Shown one piece after another: positions 8,163-16,943 of a DNA stretch of 64,000 bases (position 1 is its first letter; every line of letters starts with the position of its first letter). A program made the translations under genes and the position numbers. The notes under the pieces are model-generated. The model was not told the origin of the DNA. It did no database searches and saw nothing but the letters and a program-made list of their open reading frames with translations. Where the stretch lies: contig NZ_JAGINU010000001.1 of NCBI RefSeq assembly GCF_017876315.1, positions 3,410,001 to 3,474,000 of the forward strand. The letters run 5' to 3'. This DNA is from Pseudonocardia parietis (GTDB taxonomy: Bacteria > Actinomycetota > Actinomycetes > Mycobacteriales > Pseudonocardiaceae).

Positions 8163-8798
8163 GTGGCGACGATCCCTCTTCCGCCCGCGCCAGGAGCTGA
8201 CGACCACGTCAGCCTCGCGCTGGTCAACAGCACAGTGAGCCTCCCCGGTGGACGCCGGGCGGACGAGCTGGGCAGTCCCGAGGAAGCCACCGACTGGCTG
8301 CTCGGGCACGGTCTCGTCCCGGAGCGGACGGCCCTACTCGCGCACTGCCAGAATCAGCTCACCGGGTTACGGGAGAGCCTGCGGGTCGTCTTCGCCGCCC
8401 ACGTGGAAGGCGACGTCCCGGACCCTCGGGCCCTGGACGGCGTCAACCGAGCCCTGACCACAGTGCCCAGCACGCCGCTGCTACGGCACGATCCACGCCA
8501 CGGACTTCACCGGGCTCCGGAGCATCCCGTGACGCAACTCGTCGAACATGCCATGGCCCAGATCGCCGAGGACGCCGCCACGCTGCTCACCGGCGAGTCG
8601 GCCGGGCTGATCGCGCACTGCGCAGCGCAGCCGTGCTCGCGGTTCATGCTCCGCACCCACGCCCGTCGGCACTGGTGCTGCACCCGGTGCGGCGACCGTG
8701 TCCGAGCTGCCCGGGCCTACGCGCGCAAGCAGGATCGGAGCCCCGGCGCACGGCCTGCCCGCTCCGGGAGCACACAGGGGGCGGTGCCGGAGCACTGA
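8163..8798 (+). CDS. CGNR zinc-finger/ABATE-domain putative transcription regulator
   Basis: A 211-residue protein. The N-terminal ABATE-type region (VSLALVNSTVS, EEATDWLLGHGL) precedes a C-terminal zinc-finger CSRFMLRTHARRHWCCTRCG with Cys pairs, close to the CGNR family. Members are thought to be stress-responsive regulators. I chose the GTG because a GATAAC-like -10 lies only about 10 bases before it, suggesting a nearly leaderless message; an in-frame ATG at 8088 is the alternative. It is divergent from the flavin oxidoreductase. Confidence 0.72.
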   Translation: MATIPLPPAPGADDHVSLALVNSTVSLPGGRRADELGSPEEATDWLLGHGLVPERTALLAHCQNQLTGLRESLRVVFAAHVEGDVPDPRALDGVNRALTTVPSTPLLRHDPRHGLHRAPEHPVTQLVEHAMAQIAEDAATLLTGESAGLIAHCAAQPCSRFMLRTHARRHWCCTRCGDRVRAARAYARKQDRSPGARPARSGSTQGAVPEH

Positions 8799-8818
8799 TC
8801 GCACGGTCGGTCAGCGGA

Positions 8819-8857
8819 CCGGTTCCGCGGCGTCGTGGCCGGCTCCGCCGGAACCGG
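8819..8857 (+). terminator. Hairpin after the CGNR gene
   Basis: Arms CCGGTTCC and GGAACCGG are separated by a GC-rich 23-base loop that can extend the stem imperfectly. It lies 20 bases after the stop codon, with no T-run. It is a weak terminator candidate. Confidence 0.35.
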
Positions 8858-9024
8858 CCCTGCTCGGCCTCGCCGCGTGTCGGCGAATCACTGCGACGCG
8901 CAATCTTTGCGGGATCTTGACGGTGCCCTCCGCCCGTCGTGCGTCGCCCGGGCCTACTGTCGTGGGCGGTGTGCCGGGAAGTCTGGTCGGCGAGCGGAAG
9001 CGCACGTTCGTCGAAGGGACCACA

Positions 9025-9891
9025 ATGGACACCTACCGTTCGGAACCCGGCCAGCGGATCCTCCAGCAGTGGTGCCGTGCCGAGCTGGACCGGGCCCTGC
9101 CGTCGGCGGACCGGCGTGTGGCCGCGACGTCACTCGGCCCGACCCACCTGGTCACCGTGGGGACGGGCCCGCAGGTTCTGCTGCTCCCGGGTACGAACTT
9201 CGGCGCCGCCACATCACTACCGTTGATCTCGATGCTGGCGGCGTCGTTCCGGGTCACGACGGTCGATCTTCCCGGGCAGCCGGGTCTGAGCGCCGGAACG
9301 CGCGTCGACGACGACGTGGTCAGCCGGCACCGCCGATGGCTCACCGAGGTCCTCGCCGCGATCGGCGACGCCCCGGTACTGATCGTGGGGGAGTCGCTCG
9401 GGGCGGCGGTGGCGCTGTGCGCCGAACCCGGCCCCAGCATCGGCGGGCTCGCGCTGGTGGTCCCCGCCGGTCTGGTGTCGGCCCGGGTGGATGCGGGCAT
9501 CCTCGCGGCCTCGGTGCCGTGGCTGCTGCGGTCGACCCCGGCACGCGCAGAGCATCTGCTGGCGACGATGGACGGTGGCGCGCGTGTCGCCGACCGCGAT
9601 CGGCTGGTGGAGTGGATGGCGATGGTGCCCCGGCACGCGCGCTCGAGCCTGGCGCCCTCTCCACTGCCCAACCAGGTGCTCACCGGGTGGCGGGACACGC
9701 CGTGCCGGGTGGTGGCCGGCGAGCACGATCGGTTCTTCCCTCCCGAGCGCCTCACCGTGCCGGCACGGAACCTGCTGCACGCCGGAACGACGGTCGTCGC
9801 GGGGGCCGGTCATCTTCTCGCCCATACCGCCCCGGAGGCCGTGGTCGAGGTGGTCGCCGACCTCCACCGGTCCGCGGACGACACGCCGTGA
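9025..9891 (+). CDS. Alpha/beta hydrolase
   Basis: A 288-residue alpha/beta hydrolase: VLLLPGTNFG forms the oxyanion region, GESLGAAVAL the nucleophile elbow, AGEHDRFFP the acid and GAGHLLAH the histidine. No signal peptide is visible. The ATG has AAGGGA upstream; a much longer in-frame ORF starting near 8698 lacks family similarity before this point. About 100 bases later a second, distinct hydrolase follows on the same strand, so they may be co-expressed. The substrate is unknown. Confidence 0.82.
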   Translation: MDTYRSEPGQRILQQWCRAELDRALPSADRRVAATSLGPTHLVTVGTGPQVLLLPGTNFGAATSLPLISMLAASFRVTTVDLPGQPGLSAGTRVDDDVVSRHRRWLTEVLAAIGDAPVLIVGESLGAAVALCAEPGPSIGGLALVVPAGLVSARVDAGILAASVPWLLRSTPARAEHLLATMDGGARVADRDRLVEWMAMVPRHARSSLAPSPLPNQVLTGWRDTPCRVVAGEHDRFFPPERLTVPARNLLHAGTTVVAGAGHLLAHTAPEAVVEVVADLHRSADDTP

Positions 9892-9994
9892 CCACCAGAC
9901 AGCACTGATGCCCGGGCAAAGGTGGACCGTGGACCCCGGACCTCGTTACGGCCATCATGATCAGACAAACGGAACCCGTCAGAATGGAACTCAC

Positions 9995-10687
9995 ATGAGC
10001 AAGCCGGTTCTCCTTGTACACGGCGCTTTCACCGGCGCCTGGGCCTGGACGGACGTGATCGAGAAGCTGGGCGAGCGCGGGGTGTCGGCGACGGCGATCG
10101 ATCTGCCCAGCCGGGGACCGGAAGGGACGCTGGCCGGTGACGCGCAGGCCGTCCGGGACGCGCTCAAGGATCTGGGGCAACCGGCGGTGCTGGTCGGCCA
10201 CTCCTACGCGGGCGCCGTGATCACCGAGGCGTCCGCGGACAACAGCGACGTCGCGCACCTGGTCTACGTGTGCGCCGCCCTGCCCCAGGCAGGCGAGTCG
10301 GTCGCCGCGCTCATGGAACGTGACCCCGATCCCGGCCAGCTGGGCACGGCCATGCGCCCGGCCGAGGACGGCACCGCGACGCTGGACCGCGCGGGGGCGA
10401 AGGACTACGTCTTCAACGATGCCACCGACGAGCAGGCCGCTCCTGCCCTCGATGCCCTGGGCTCGCATGCACTCGTGACGCTCGGGGAAGCCGTCACCGG
10501 CCTGGGCTGGACCCAGCATCCGTCCACCTACGTGCTCTGCACCCTGGACAAGTCGTTCTCACCGGCGCTGCAGCGCGAGTTCGCCGGCCACACCACATCG
10601 GTCGTGGAGATCGACGCCGGGCACGGGCCGATGCTCACCAGGCCGGCCGAGCTGGCGGACGCCATCGCCACCGCTGCGACCTCGTAA
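9995..10687 (+). CDS. Alpha/beta hydrolase, salicylate/EstC-like esterase
   Basis: A 230-residue compact hydrolase: PVLLVHGAFTGAWAW at the start, GHSYAGAVITE as the nucleophile elbow, CTLDKSFSP as the acid-bearing loop and DAGHGPML as the histidine. This length and pattern match the plant methyl-salicylate esterase-like group common in actinobacteria. AT-rich sequence with GGAAC stretches precedes the ATG. It ends 10 bases from the convergent quinone-reductase gene. Confidence 0.84.
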   Translation: MSKPVLLVHGAFTGAWAWTDVIEKLGERGVSATAIDLPSRGPEGTLAGDAQAVRDALKDLGQPAVLVGHSYAGAVITEASADNSDVAHLVYVCAALPQAGESVAALMERDPDPGQLGTAMRPAEDGTATLDRAGAKDYVFNDATDEQAAPALDALGSHALVTLGEAVTGLGWTQHPSTYVLCTLDKSFSPALQREFAGHTTSVVEIDAGHGPMLTRPAELADAIATAATS

Positions 10688-10696
10688 TACCGAGCG

Positions 10697-11545
10697 CTAT
10701 CCCGTTGACAGCGGAGCCCGGGGTGGCAGCAGGCAGGACGAACCGGCCGACGGCGATGGGTGGCGCGCGGCACCCACGTCGTCGCCGCGGTGCACGCCGA
10801 CACCCACCCGGCCGGGCGCGAGGTGGGGGAGCAGGACCAGCCGCTCGTCGTAGTCCCCGCCCCGCTGCGGCCGGTACGCGAGCGGGGTCGCGGTGCCGAT
10901 CTGTGCCAGCCGCTCCCGGAGCTCGGCCCGGGCCCGGTCGGCGTCCGCGTCGGTGAAGCGGTCGGCGCCGGCGAGGAGCAGCGGAGGCAGCACCTGCGCC
11001 CCGGCGTAGAACAGGGTGCCGTGCAGCAGTGGGAACAGCAGGTCGTCGACGTGCCCGTTGATCCCGCGGGGCCCGAACACCGGTGACGGGCCGCCTGCGC
11101 TGGTCACCACGAGCGCGCGCGTGCCGGCGAGCACGCCGTCGCCGTAGCGGCGGGTGCGGCCGTCGTCGCCGCGGACGCCGTAGGCGAAGCCCTCGACGAA
11201 GACGCGGTCGACCCAGCCCTTGAGGATCGCGGGCACGCCGAACCACCACAGCGGGAAGTGCAGCACCAGGGCGTCGGCCCAGCGCAGCTTCTCCTGTTCC
11301 GCCACGACATCGTGCGGGAGCTCGCCCGCCCGGTAGGCGCGTTGCGACGCCTCGCCGACGCGCAGTCGCTCGTCGGGCGGGTGGCGGTAGTCGTCGCCGG
11401 TGACGACGGGGTTCCAGCCCATCGCGTAGAGGTCGGACACACGGACCGCGTGCCCCTGTTCCTCGAGCGCGGCCCGGCCGTCGGCGGCGAGCACGCCGGT
11501 CAGCGAGCGGGGTTCCGGGTGCGCGACCACCCACAAGACGTTCAC
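10697..11545 (-). CDS. NAD(P)H:quinone oxidoreductase, flavodoxin-like fold
   Basis: A 282-residue protein that begins VNVLWVVAHPEPRSLTGVLA and carries LHFPLWWFGVPAILKGWVDRVF, the hallmark of the Kef/NQO1 flavodoxin-like family, plus TSAGGPSPVFGP. It reduces quinones or similar electrophiles with FAD/FMN and NAD(P)H. The GTG start gives the conserved N-terminus; a far longer ORF in the same frame reads through the neighbouring gene and is ignored. It is divergent from the GlxA-type regulator 71 bases away, a common regulator-target arrangement. Confidence 0.85.
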   Translation of the reverse strand: MNVLWVVAHPEPRSLTGVLAADGRAALEEQGHAVRVSDLYAMGWNPVVTGDDYRHPPDERLRVGEASQRAYRAGELPHDVVAEQEKLRWADALVLHFPLWWFGVPAILKGWVDRVFVEGFAYGVRGDDGRTRRYGDGVLAGTRALVVTSAGGPSPVFGPRGINGHVDDLLFPLLHGTLFYAGAQVLPPLLLAGADRFTDADADRARAELRERLAQIGTATPLAYRPQRGGDYDERLVLLPHLAPGRVGVGVHRGDDVGAARHPSPSAGSSCLLPPRAPLSTG

Positions 11546-11616
11546 GGCACCGATCCTCGGCCGTGCCCACCGCTCGGACCAGTGGCCCGATGGCCACGTC
11601 GTGCGAGGATCGGGCC

Positions 11617-12603
11617 ATGGCCTCACACGTCGGCCGACCGGCCGTCCACCGCGTCGCCGTCCTCGTCCGCGACGGGCTGCTGGCGATGGAGCTCGGGATC
11701 GTCCACCGGCTGTTCGGGCAGGCCAGGGACGCCACCGGCCGGGCGCTCTACGACGTCGTGACCTGCACGCTCGTCCCCGGACCGGTGCGCACCGACGCCG
11801 ACGTCGAGGTACTCGTGCAGCTCGGGCCGGAGGTGCTCGACACCGCGGACACCGTGATCGTCCCGGCGTCCGACCTCGACTACGCGCCCTCCCCGCCGCC
11901 CGCCGGGCTCGCCGAGGCGCTGGCCCGGATCGGTCCGGGCGCGCGGATCGCGTCGATCTGCACCGGCTCGTTCGTGCTGGCCGCGGCCGGGCTGCTCGAC
12001 GGGCTCCCGGCCACCACGCACTGGAAGTCGGCCGACCGGTTCGGCGAGCTCCACCCGCGGGTCCACCTCGATCCCGACGTCCTCTACACCGCCGCGGGCC
12101 GGATCCTGACCTCCGCGGGCGAGGCCGCCGGCATCGACCTGTGCCTGCACATGATCCGCACCGACCACGGCGCCGCGGTGGCCAACGATGTCGCGCGCGG
12201 CACCGTCGTCCCGCCGCACCGCGACGGTGGCCAGGCCCAGTACGTCCGCCGCCCGATCCCCGATCCGGCGGTGTCGTCGACGGGCCGGGCACGCGCGTGG
12301 GCGCTGGAGCGCCTGCACCGCCCCGTCACGCTGCGGGACCTGGCGGCGCGCGAGTCGGTCAGCACCCGCACGTTCACCCGTCGCTTCCGCGACGAGATGG
12401 GCACCTCGCCGGGCCGGTGGCTGGCGCTGCAGCGCGTGGAGCGGGCCTGCACGCTGCTGGAGGAGACCGACCTGCCCGTGGACGAGGTCGCGGAGCGCGC
12501 CGGGTTCGGCACCGCCGGCTCGATGCGGCTGCACCTGCAGGCCGAGCTCGGGACGTCCCCGACGGCCTATCGGCGCACCTTCCGCGCCCGTCCGGCCGCG
12601 TGA
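11617..12603 (+). CDS. GlxA-family AraC-type regulator with DJ-1/PfpI domain
   Basis: A 328-residue regulator. Residues 1-190 form a DJ-1/PfpI (class I amidotransferase-like) sensor with ASICTGSFVLAAAGLLDG, including the nucleophile-position cysteine; residues 220-325 form the AraC double HTH (RDLAARESVSTRTFTRRF, VDEVAERAGFGTAGSMRLHL). A GAGGAT site precedes the ATG. It is divergent from the quinone reductase, which is its probable target (inference). Confidence 0.87.
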   Translation: MASHVGRPAVHRVAVLVRDGLLAMELGIVHRLFGQARDATGRALYDVVTCTLVPGPVRTDADVEVLVQLGPEVLDTADTVIVPASDLDYAPSPPPAGLAEALARIGPGARIASICTGSFVLAAAGLLDGLPATTHWKSADRFGELHPRVHLDPDVLYTAAGRILTSAGEAAGIDLCLHMIRTDHGAAVANDVARGTVVPPHRDGGQAQYVRRPIPDPAVSSTGRARAWALERLHRPVTLRDLAARESVSTRTFTRRFRDEMGTSPGRWLALQRVERACTLLEETDLPVDEVAERAGFGTAGSMRLHLQAELGTSPTAYRRTFRARPAA

Positions 12604-12702
12604 CGGCGTGCGGCCCGGTCGAGGGGACGGTGCTGTTCGGAGCGGTAGGTTCAGCGGGTAGGACCGAAGGCACTCGCACTACCCCCGAAGGAGCGCGCCC
12701 GA

Positions 12703-13164
12703 GTGGAACGCAGTGTGGCGATCACCGGTACCCGCAGCATCAGCGATGCCCCTGGCGGCGAGCTGGCCGAGCTGTTCCAGGCGTACCTCAGACCGTTCTC
12801 CGAGTCGGCGGCCCGGTTCTACGTCGGTGGAGCCTCCGGCGTCGACACCGCCGCTCTGCAGTGGCTGGCGGAGAACTCCGAGGCTTCGCTGACCGTTGTC
12901 GTGCCCTGCCGGGTCGTCGATCAGCCGGCCGGTTCCGCCGAGGTCATCGACCGGCTGCGTGGCGAGGACCGGGCTGACGTCGTCGAGATGGGTGCCACGC
13001 TGCTGGGCAAGGCCGCCTACCACGAGCGCAACCGGTGGATGGTGGATCACTCCGGCCTCGTGATCGGGTTCCCGCGTGGTGACGAGTCCGTCGGGGGCGG
13101 TACCTGGTACACGCTGAACTACGCCGCCGAGCAGGGAAAGGCTCGGCTGGTGGTCCCGCTCTGA
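12703..13164 (+). CDS. SLOG/DprA-like Rossmann-fold protein, function unknown
   Basis: A 153-residue protein: VAITGTRSISD at the start, YVGGASGVDTAALQWLA in the middle, then VVPCRVVDQ and HERNRWMVDHSGLVIGFPRG. This is the LOG/DprA-type nucleotide-binding Rossmann arrangement (SLOG superfamily), which includes DNA-processing protein DprA, YspA-like proteins and sensors of nucleotide signals. It lacks the DprA winged-helix tail, so it is probably not a transformation protein. GTG start after AAGGAG. No partner gene is adjacent. Confidence 0.7.
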   Translation: MERSVAITGTRSISDAPGGELAELFQAYLRPFSESAARFYVGGASGVDTAALQWLAENSEASLTVVVPCRVVDQPAGSAEVIDRLRGEDRADVVEMGATLLGKAAYHERNRWMVDHSGLVIGFPRGDESVGGGTWYTLNYAAEQGKARLVVPL

Positions 13165-13295
13165 CAGCTGGTCGGCGGGACGGGGTGCGTCGTCGCGACT
13201 GTTGTTGCGAGCACGACACGTCGTCCGCACGATGTCGACCGATGCCGAGGCCCGAGGGGCTGGCGACATCGGAGCCTTCCGGTCAGGATGGCCCG

Positions 13296-14279
13296 GTGAG
13301 CGACGGCGCGAGCGAACATTCGGTCCCGCGAGGCCGTGTTGAGCTGCGCCATCTCCGTGCGTTCGTGGCGGTAGCCGAGGAGCTCAGTTTTTCGCGGGCT
13401 GCGCGGCGGCTCCATCTCGTCCAGCAGTCTCTGAGCTCCCAGATTCGCCAGTTGGAGGATGAACTCGGGACGCAGCTGCTTCGCCGGACCACGCGGACGG
13501 TCGAGCTGACCACTGCCGGCGAGGTCTTCTTGACGCACGCGCGCTCGATCCTCGAGGCGGTCGGTGCCGCAATCGCGCAGACCCGCCGTTCCGCCGTCGG
13601 CGAGACCGGTCGACTGACGATCTGTTACACCCCGACCCTGGCCGCCGAGACGCTGCCCCGCCTCGTCACAAGGCTGCACGAGCGCTGTCCGGAGATGACA
13701 CTGCAGCTCTGCGAAATGTGGCAGGCCGAGAGTGTCGATGCCGTCCGCACCGGCCGGTTCCAGGTGGGGATGGCTCGGTGCCCGGATGTCGTGAACGACA
13801 TCGAGTACCTGCGCCTGCGCGACGAACCGCTCGGTGTCGTGGTCAGTGCACACCACCGTCTCGCCACACTCGGACAAATCGGAATGTCCGACTTGGCCGA
13901 TGCCGCGCTGGCCATCTGGCCCCGGAGCTTGTCTCCCGGCTTCTACGACCTGACTGTGGATTTCTTCCGCGCGCACGGGTTCACCGGGCCGGTCCAGGAG
14001 TTCGAGTATCTCACCTCAGGTGTATTCCACAGTGATCCCGCGGCGCGCACCGAGGTTTTCGAGGGGCGAGCGTTCTCGGTCGCCTTCGCGACCCAGTTCG
14101 ATCCAGTCCCGGAAGGCTTCGTGTGGAGACCGGTCGACCCGGCTCCGATGATCCCGGTGCACCTGTTCTGGCGCACCCGGACCGACGCTGTGACCCGGGC
14201 GTTCCTGACGGTGGCACAGGAGGTCGCCCAGCGGGCGGGCTGGCTCGCCGGGGCACATGTCCAGGTCGCTCCTCGCTGA
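13296..14279 (+). CDS. LysR-family transcriptional regulator
   Basis: A 327-residue LysR protein with the winged HTH at residues 15-75 (LRHLRAFVAVAEELSFSRAA, then HLVQQSLSSQIRQLE) and a periplasmic-binding-type effector domain. The GTG is chosen because it begins just before the HTH. It ends 41 bases from the convergent remnant of the MBL hydrolase gene. The interrupted FAH-LLM-MBL operon is the only nearby catabolic unit, so it is its likely regulator (inference). Confidence 0.87.
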   Translation: MSDGASEHSVPRGRVELRHLRAFVAVAEELSFSRAARRLHLVQQSLSSQIRQLEDELGTQLLRRTTRTVELTTAGEVFLTHARSILEAVGAAIAQTRRSAVGETGRLTICYTPTLAAETLPRLVTRLHERCPEMTLQLCEMWQAESVDAVRTGRFQVGMARCPDVVNDIEYLRLRDEPLGVVVSAHHRLATLGQIGMSDLADAALAIWPRSLSPGFYDLTVDFFRAHGFTGPVQEFEYLTSGVFHSDPAARTEVFEGRAFSVAFATQFDPVPEGFVWRPVDPAPMIPVHLFWRTRTDAVTRAFLTVAQEVAQRAGWLAGAHVQVAPR

Positions 14280-14320
14280 TCGAAAACCCGGCTCGATGTA
14301 CCGGAGCTGCGCTGTTGGTC

Positions 14321-15112
14321 TCAAGCCACGCAGTGCAACGGCTCTCCGCCGTTGAAGGCCACCATGTCGTCGACCACCCCGTCGAAGTCGAGGGTGCATC
14401 CCAGAGGTTCGCCGCGCAGCTCGGAATAGGCCCTGTGCAAGTTGCCCACCAGGCGCTCAGGATCGGTCAGTCCGGCGAACTCTCCGAGGTCGGTCCGGCG
14501 CCCGCACTCCAGCGGCTCGACTCCCTCGGTAAAGCCCGCCTTCGCCCGATCCTGGAGGAATCGCAAGTACGTCAACTGGTCCCCGATGGCCCGAGGGCCG
14601 GTGACGGCACCGTGCCCTGGCGCGACGGTGCGGGCGCCGAGCTCCTGCACCCGGCCCAGAGCGTCGATCAAGCCTTGGACAGAACCCATCACGACGAACG
14701 GCGTTCCGCCGTTGAAGACCATGTCGCCGGCGAAGAGCAGCCCGATCTCCTCGATCCACACGGTCACGTCGTTCGTGGTGTGCGCGGGCCCCCAGTACCG
14801 CAGTGTTCCCGGCATGTCGTCGAACCAGACCTTCAGGTCGTCGGTGAACGTCACCTCCGGCGGACGGATCTCGATCTCCCCCCAGTCCACGCCGGGGAAC
14901 CACTTCTTCGTCTCGAACCCGGTCGCGATCGTGGCCTCGCGGCACAGCTCATGCCCGATGATGGTTGCCTCCGGGAACAAGAAGTTGCCGTAGGTGTGGT
15001 CCGCATGGTGGTGGGTGTTGATGACAGTGCGGATGGGCTTGTCGGTCAGCTCGGCGACGGCCCGGCGCAAGGCCCGCGCGCGGTGCTCGGTCATCACGGT
15101 GTCGATCAGCGT
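14321..15112 (-). pseudogene. MBL-fold hydrolase, C-terminal part, interrupted by IS3-family copy 1
   Basis: This is the C-terminal 263 codons of a metallo-beta-lactamase-fold protein: NTHHHADHTYGN supplies HxHxDH, then FAGDMVFNGG and APGHGAVTG. The frame is cut at the left end of the IS. Beyond the right end (16422-16544) the missing 41 N-terminal codons are found in the same strand; removing the IS and one CGT duplication restores a continuous 304-residue frame (GIHVGREAV-T-LIDTVMTEHRA). Therefore the gene was intact before insertion. Such enzymes hydrolyse esters, thioesters or lactones. Confidence 0.85.
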
Positions 15113-15183
15113 TGAGCTTCCCCCGCTTCGCCGGAGTCTTCGAAGACTGGTCCCATCGTGAGGGACTGGGAAGGAAGGCTCTG

Positions 15184-15495
15184 TTGGCAGCACCGAGGAA
15201 GTACCCCGATGAGCTGCGGGAACGGGCGGTTCGGCTGTATCGACAGTCCGAGCCGCGGCCGTCGTTCAAGCGGCTGGCCGAGCAGCTCAACGTGCACCCC
15301 GAGGCCTTGCGGAACTGGGTCCGCCAGGCCGAGGCCGACGCCGGCGAACGGCATGACCGCCCAAGCACTGACATGGTTGAGGAGAACCGCAGGTTGGCGG
15401 CCGAGAACGCTGAGCTGCGGCGGGTCAACGAGGTCCTGCGCGCGGCGAGTGCGTATTTCGCCAGCGAGATCGGCCCGACCCGGAGGTGGTCATGA
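15184..15495 (+). CDS. IS3-family transposase OrfA (copy 1)
   Basis: A 103-residue HTH protein: RKYPDELRERAVRLYRQSE, RLAEQLNVHPEALRNWVRQ and a C-terminal leucine-zipper-like helix ENRRLAAENAELRRVNEVL that serves for multimerisation. I place the start at the TTG that follows GGAAGGAAGG by 5 bases; no ATG or GTG is available in frame at the element end. OrfB overlaps in the -1 frame. It binds the IS ends. Confidence 0.82.
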   Translation: MAAPRKYPDELRERAVRLYRQSEPRPSFKRLAEQLNVHPEALRNWVRQAEADAGERHDRPSTDMVEENRRLAAENAELRRVNEVLRAASAYFASEIGPTRRWS

Positions 15496-16388
15496 GCTTC
15501 ATCGACACTCATGGCTTCCCGGCCGGTCTCGTACTGCGGGTCCTGGGCATCCCGGAGTCCACCTTCTACGACTGGCGGGCCCGCCAGGCCGCCCCGAGCC
15601 GGCGCGAGCTCGACGACGCGGCGCTGCTCGAGCAGATCGTCAAGGTGCGCAGCGTCAGCGAGTTCGCCGCCACCTACGGCTCGCCGCGGGTGTGGCTGGA
15701 GCTGCGTCGCCAGGGCGTGCGGGTCGGGCGCAAGCGCATCGAGCGGATCATGCGTGAGCACGGGTTGCAGGGCGCGCACCTGCGCCGGGGCTGGCGCCAC
15801 GGCTCGACCCGGCAGGATCCGAACCACACCGCCGCCCCGGACCGGGTCGAGCGCGACTTCCGGGCCGACGCGCCGAACCGGCTCTGGGTCGCTGACCTGA
15901 CGCGGCTGGTCACCGGCGAGGGCGTGCTGTGGCTGGCCTCGGTGCGCGACGCGTTCGCCAACCGGGTCGTCGGCTGGGCCACCGGTGAGCGGGCGACCAC
16001 CGCGCTGGTGCTCACCGCCCTGGATCATGCGCTGCGCTCCCGATCGGCGCGCTCCGGCGAGTTGATCTTCCATAGCGACAAGGGCGCCCAGTACACGGCG
16101 CTGCGGTTCACCCAGCGCCTGGTCGACTCCGGTGTCGCACCCTCGACCGGGTCCACAGGCGACAGCTACGACAACGCCCTCGCGGAGAACCTGTGGTCCA
16201 CGCTCAAGATCGAACTCGTGTACTGGCCGGGTACGACGTTCGCCACCCGCGCCGAGGCCGAGCACGCCCTGCTGCGCTACATAGACGGCTGGTACAACCC
16301 CCGCCGGATCCAGGCCGGGCTCGGCGGGCTCTCACCTGACGAGTACGAGGACGCCTACGATCGCGGCCAGCGCGACGATCACAGATAA
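15486..16388 (+). CDS. IS3-family transposase OrfB, DDE catalytic subunit (copy 1)
   Basis: A 300-residue integrase with the DDE triad in RLWVADLTRLV, FHSDKGAQYTAL and ALAENLWSTLKIELVYW. The ATG lies inside the end of orfA, -1 relative to it, so an OrfAB fusion by -1 frameshifting is expected as in other IS3 members. Compared with copy 2 it differs at roughly 15 residues (for example QAAPSRR against REYPSRR), while OrfA is identical. Confidence 0.9.
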   Translation: MVMSFIDTHGFPAGLVLRVLGIPESTFYDWRARQAAPSRRELDDAALLEQIVKVRSVSEFAATYGSPRVWLELRRQGVRVGRKRIERIMREHGLQGAHLRRGWRHGSTRQDPNHTAAPDRVERDFRADAPNRLWVADLTRLVTGEGVLWLASVRDAFANRVVGWATGERATTALVLTALDHALRSRSARSGELIFHSDKGAQYTALRFTQRLVDSGVAPSTGSTGDSYDNALAENLWSTLKIELVYWPGTTFATRAEAEHALLRYIDGWYNPRRIQAGLGGLSPDEYEDAYDRGQRDDHR

Positions 16389-16418
16389 CCCGGACTCCGC
16401 GAAACCGGGGGAACCTCA

Positions 16419-16544
16419 CGTGACAGCCTCGCGCCCGACGTGGATGCCGACGTTGTTCAGGCCCCAGCTGCCGTCGAGCTGGACGTAGAGGTGGAAGCCG
16501 TGGCCCAGATCGTGCACGAAGGGCTCGGGCACGGTGGCACTCAC
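16419..16544 (-). pseudogene. MBL-fold hydrolase, N-terminal part
   Basis: On the minus strand, a GTG opens MSATVPEPFVHDLGHGF and runs 41 codons plus the CGT duplication to the right end of IS3 copy 1. The GTG overlaps the TGA of the flavin oxidoreductase gene (GTGA), showing the original operon order. The continuation is at 14321-15109. Confidence 0.85.
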
Positions 16545-16913
16545 GAGCCCGCCACCGGTGCCTCGGATCCGGTGAGCCCGAACTCCGGCATGATCTCGTT
16601 ACCGAACAGCTCGAGCATCGGCAGCGCCTCGTCGCGCGGGATCATCCCCCAGTGGTAGAGCCACACGAAGAAGTCGATCGGCATCTTCTCCAGGAAGCCC
16701 TCCACCTGGCGCTTGACCTGGTCGACAGTGCCCCCGATCAGAAGCCCACTGTTGATCAGCCGGTCAGCCAGGTGCTCGCCCGGCTTCGGCACGGGGCCTT
16801 CCTCTCCGTCGTAGCGGGCCGCCTCCATGAACCCGAACTGCTCATACCAGCCATGCCACACCGGCGCCTCGTACAGCTCCACGCTGCGCCGGATCCGAGC
16901 CCGTACTTCATCG
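16541..16913 (-). pseudogene. LLM-class flavin oxidoreductase, C-terminal part
   Basis: The C-terminal 123 codons of a luciferase-like enzyme (YEAPVWHGWYEQFGFMEAAR, KPGEHLADRLINSGLLIGGT, FVWLYHWGMIP). It is separated from its N-terminal 301 codons (18220-19124) by IS3 copy 2. Removing the IS with one TCG duplication restores YPNGTPDDEVRARIRRSVEL and a 424-residue frame. Its stop overlaps the MBL hydrolase start. Confidence 0.85.
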
Positions 16914-16943
16914 TGAGGTTCCCCCGGTTTCCCGGAGTCCGGG

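Larger units (their letters stand above)
15113..16418 (+). mobile_element. IS3-family insertion sequence, copy 1 (1306 bp)
   Basis: Ends are TGAGCTTCCCCCGCTTCGCC on the left and, on the complementary strand of the right end, TGAGGTTCCCCCGGTTTCGC, forming imperfect inverted repeats of about 25 bp. A 3-bp target duplication CGT flanks it (15110-15112 and 16419-16421). It carries overlapping orfA and orfB. It interrupts the MBL-hydrolase gene. A second copy of exactly the same length lies inverted 495 bp away. Confidence 0.92.
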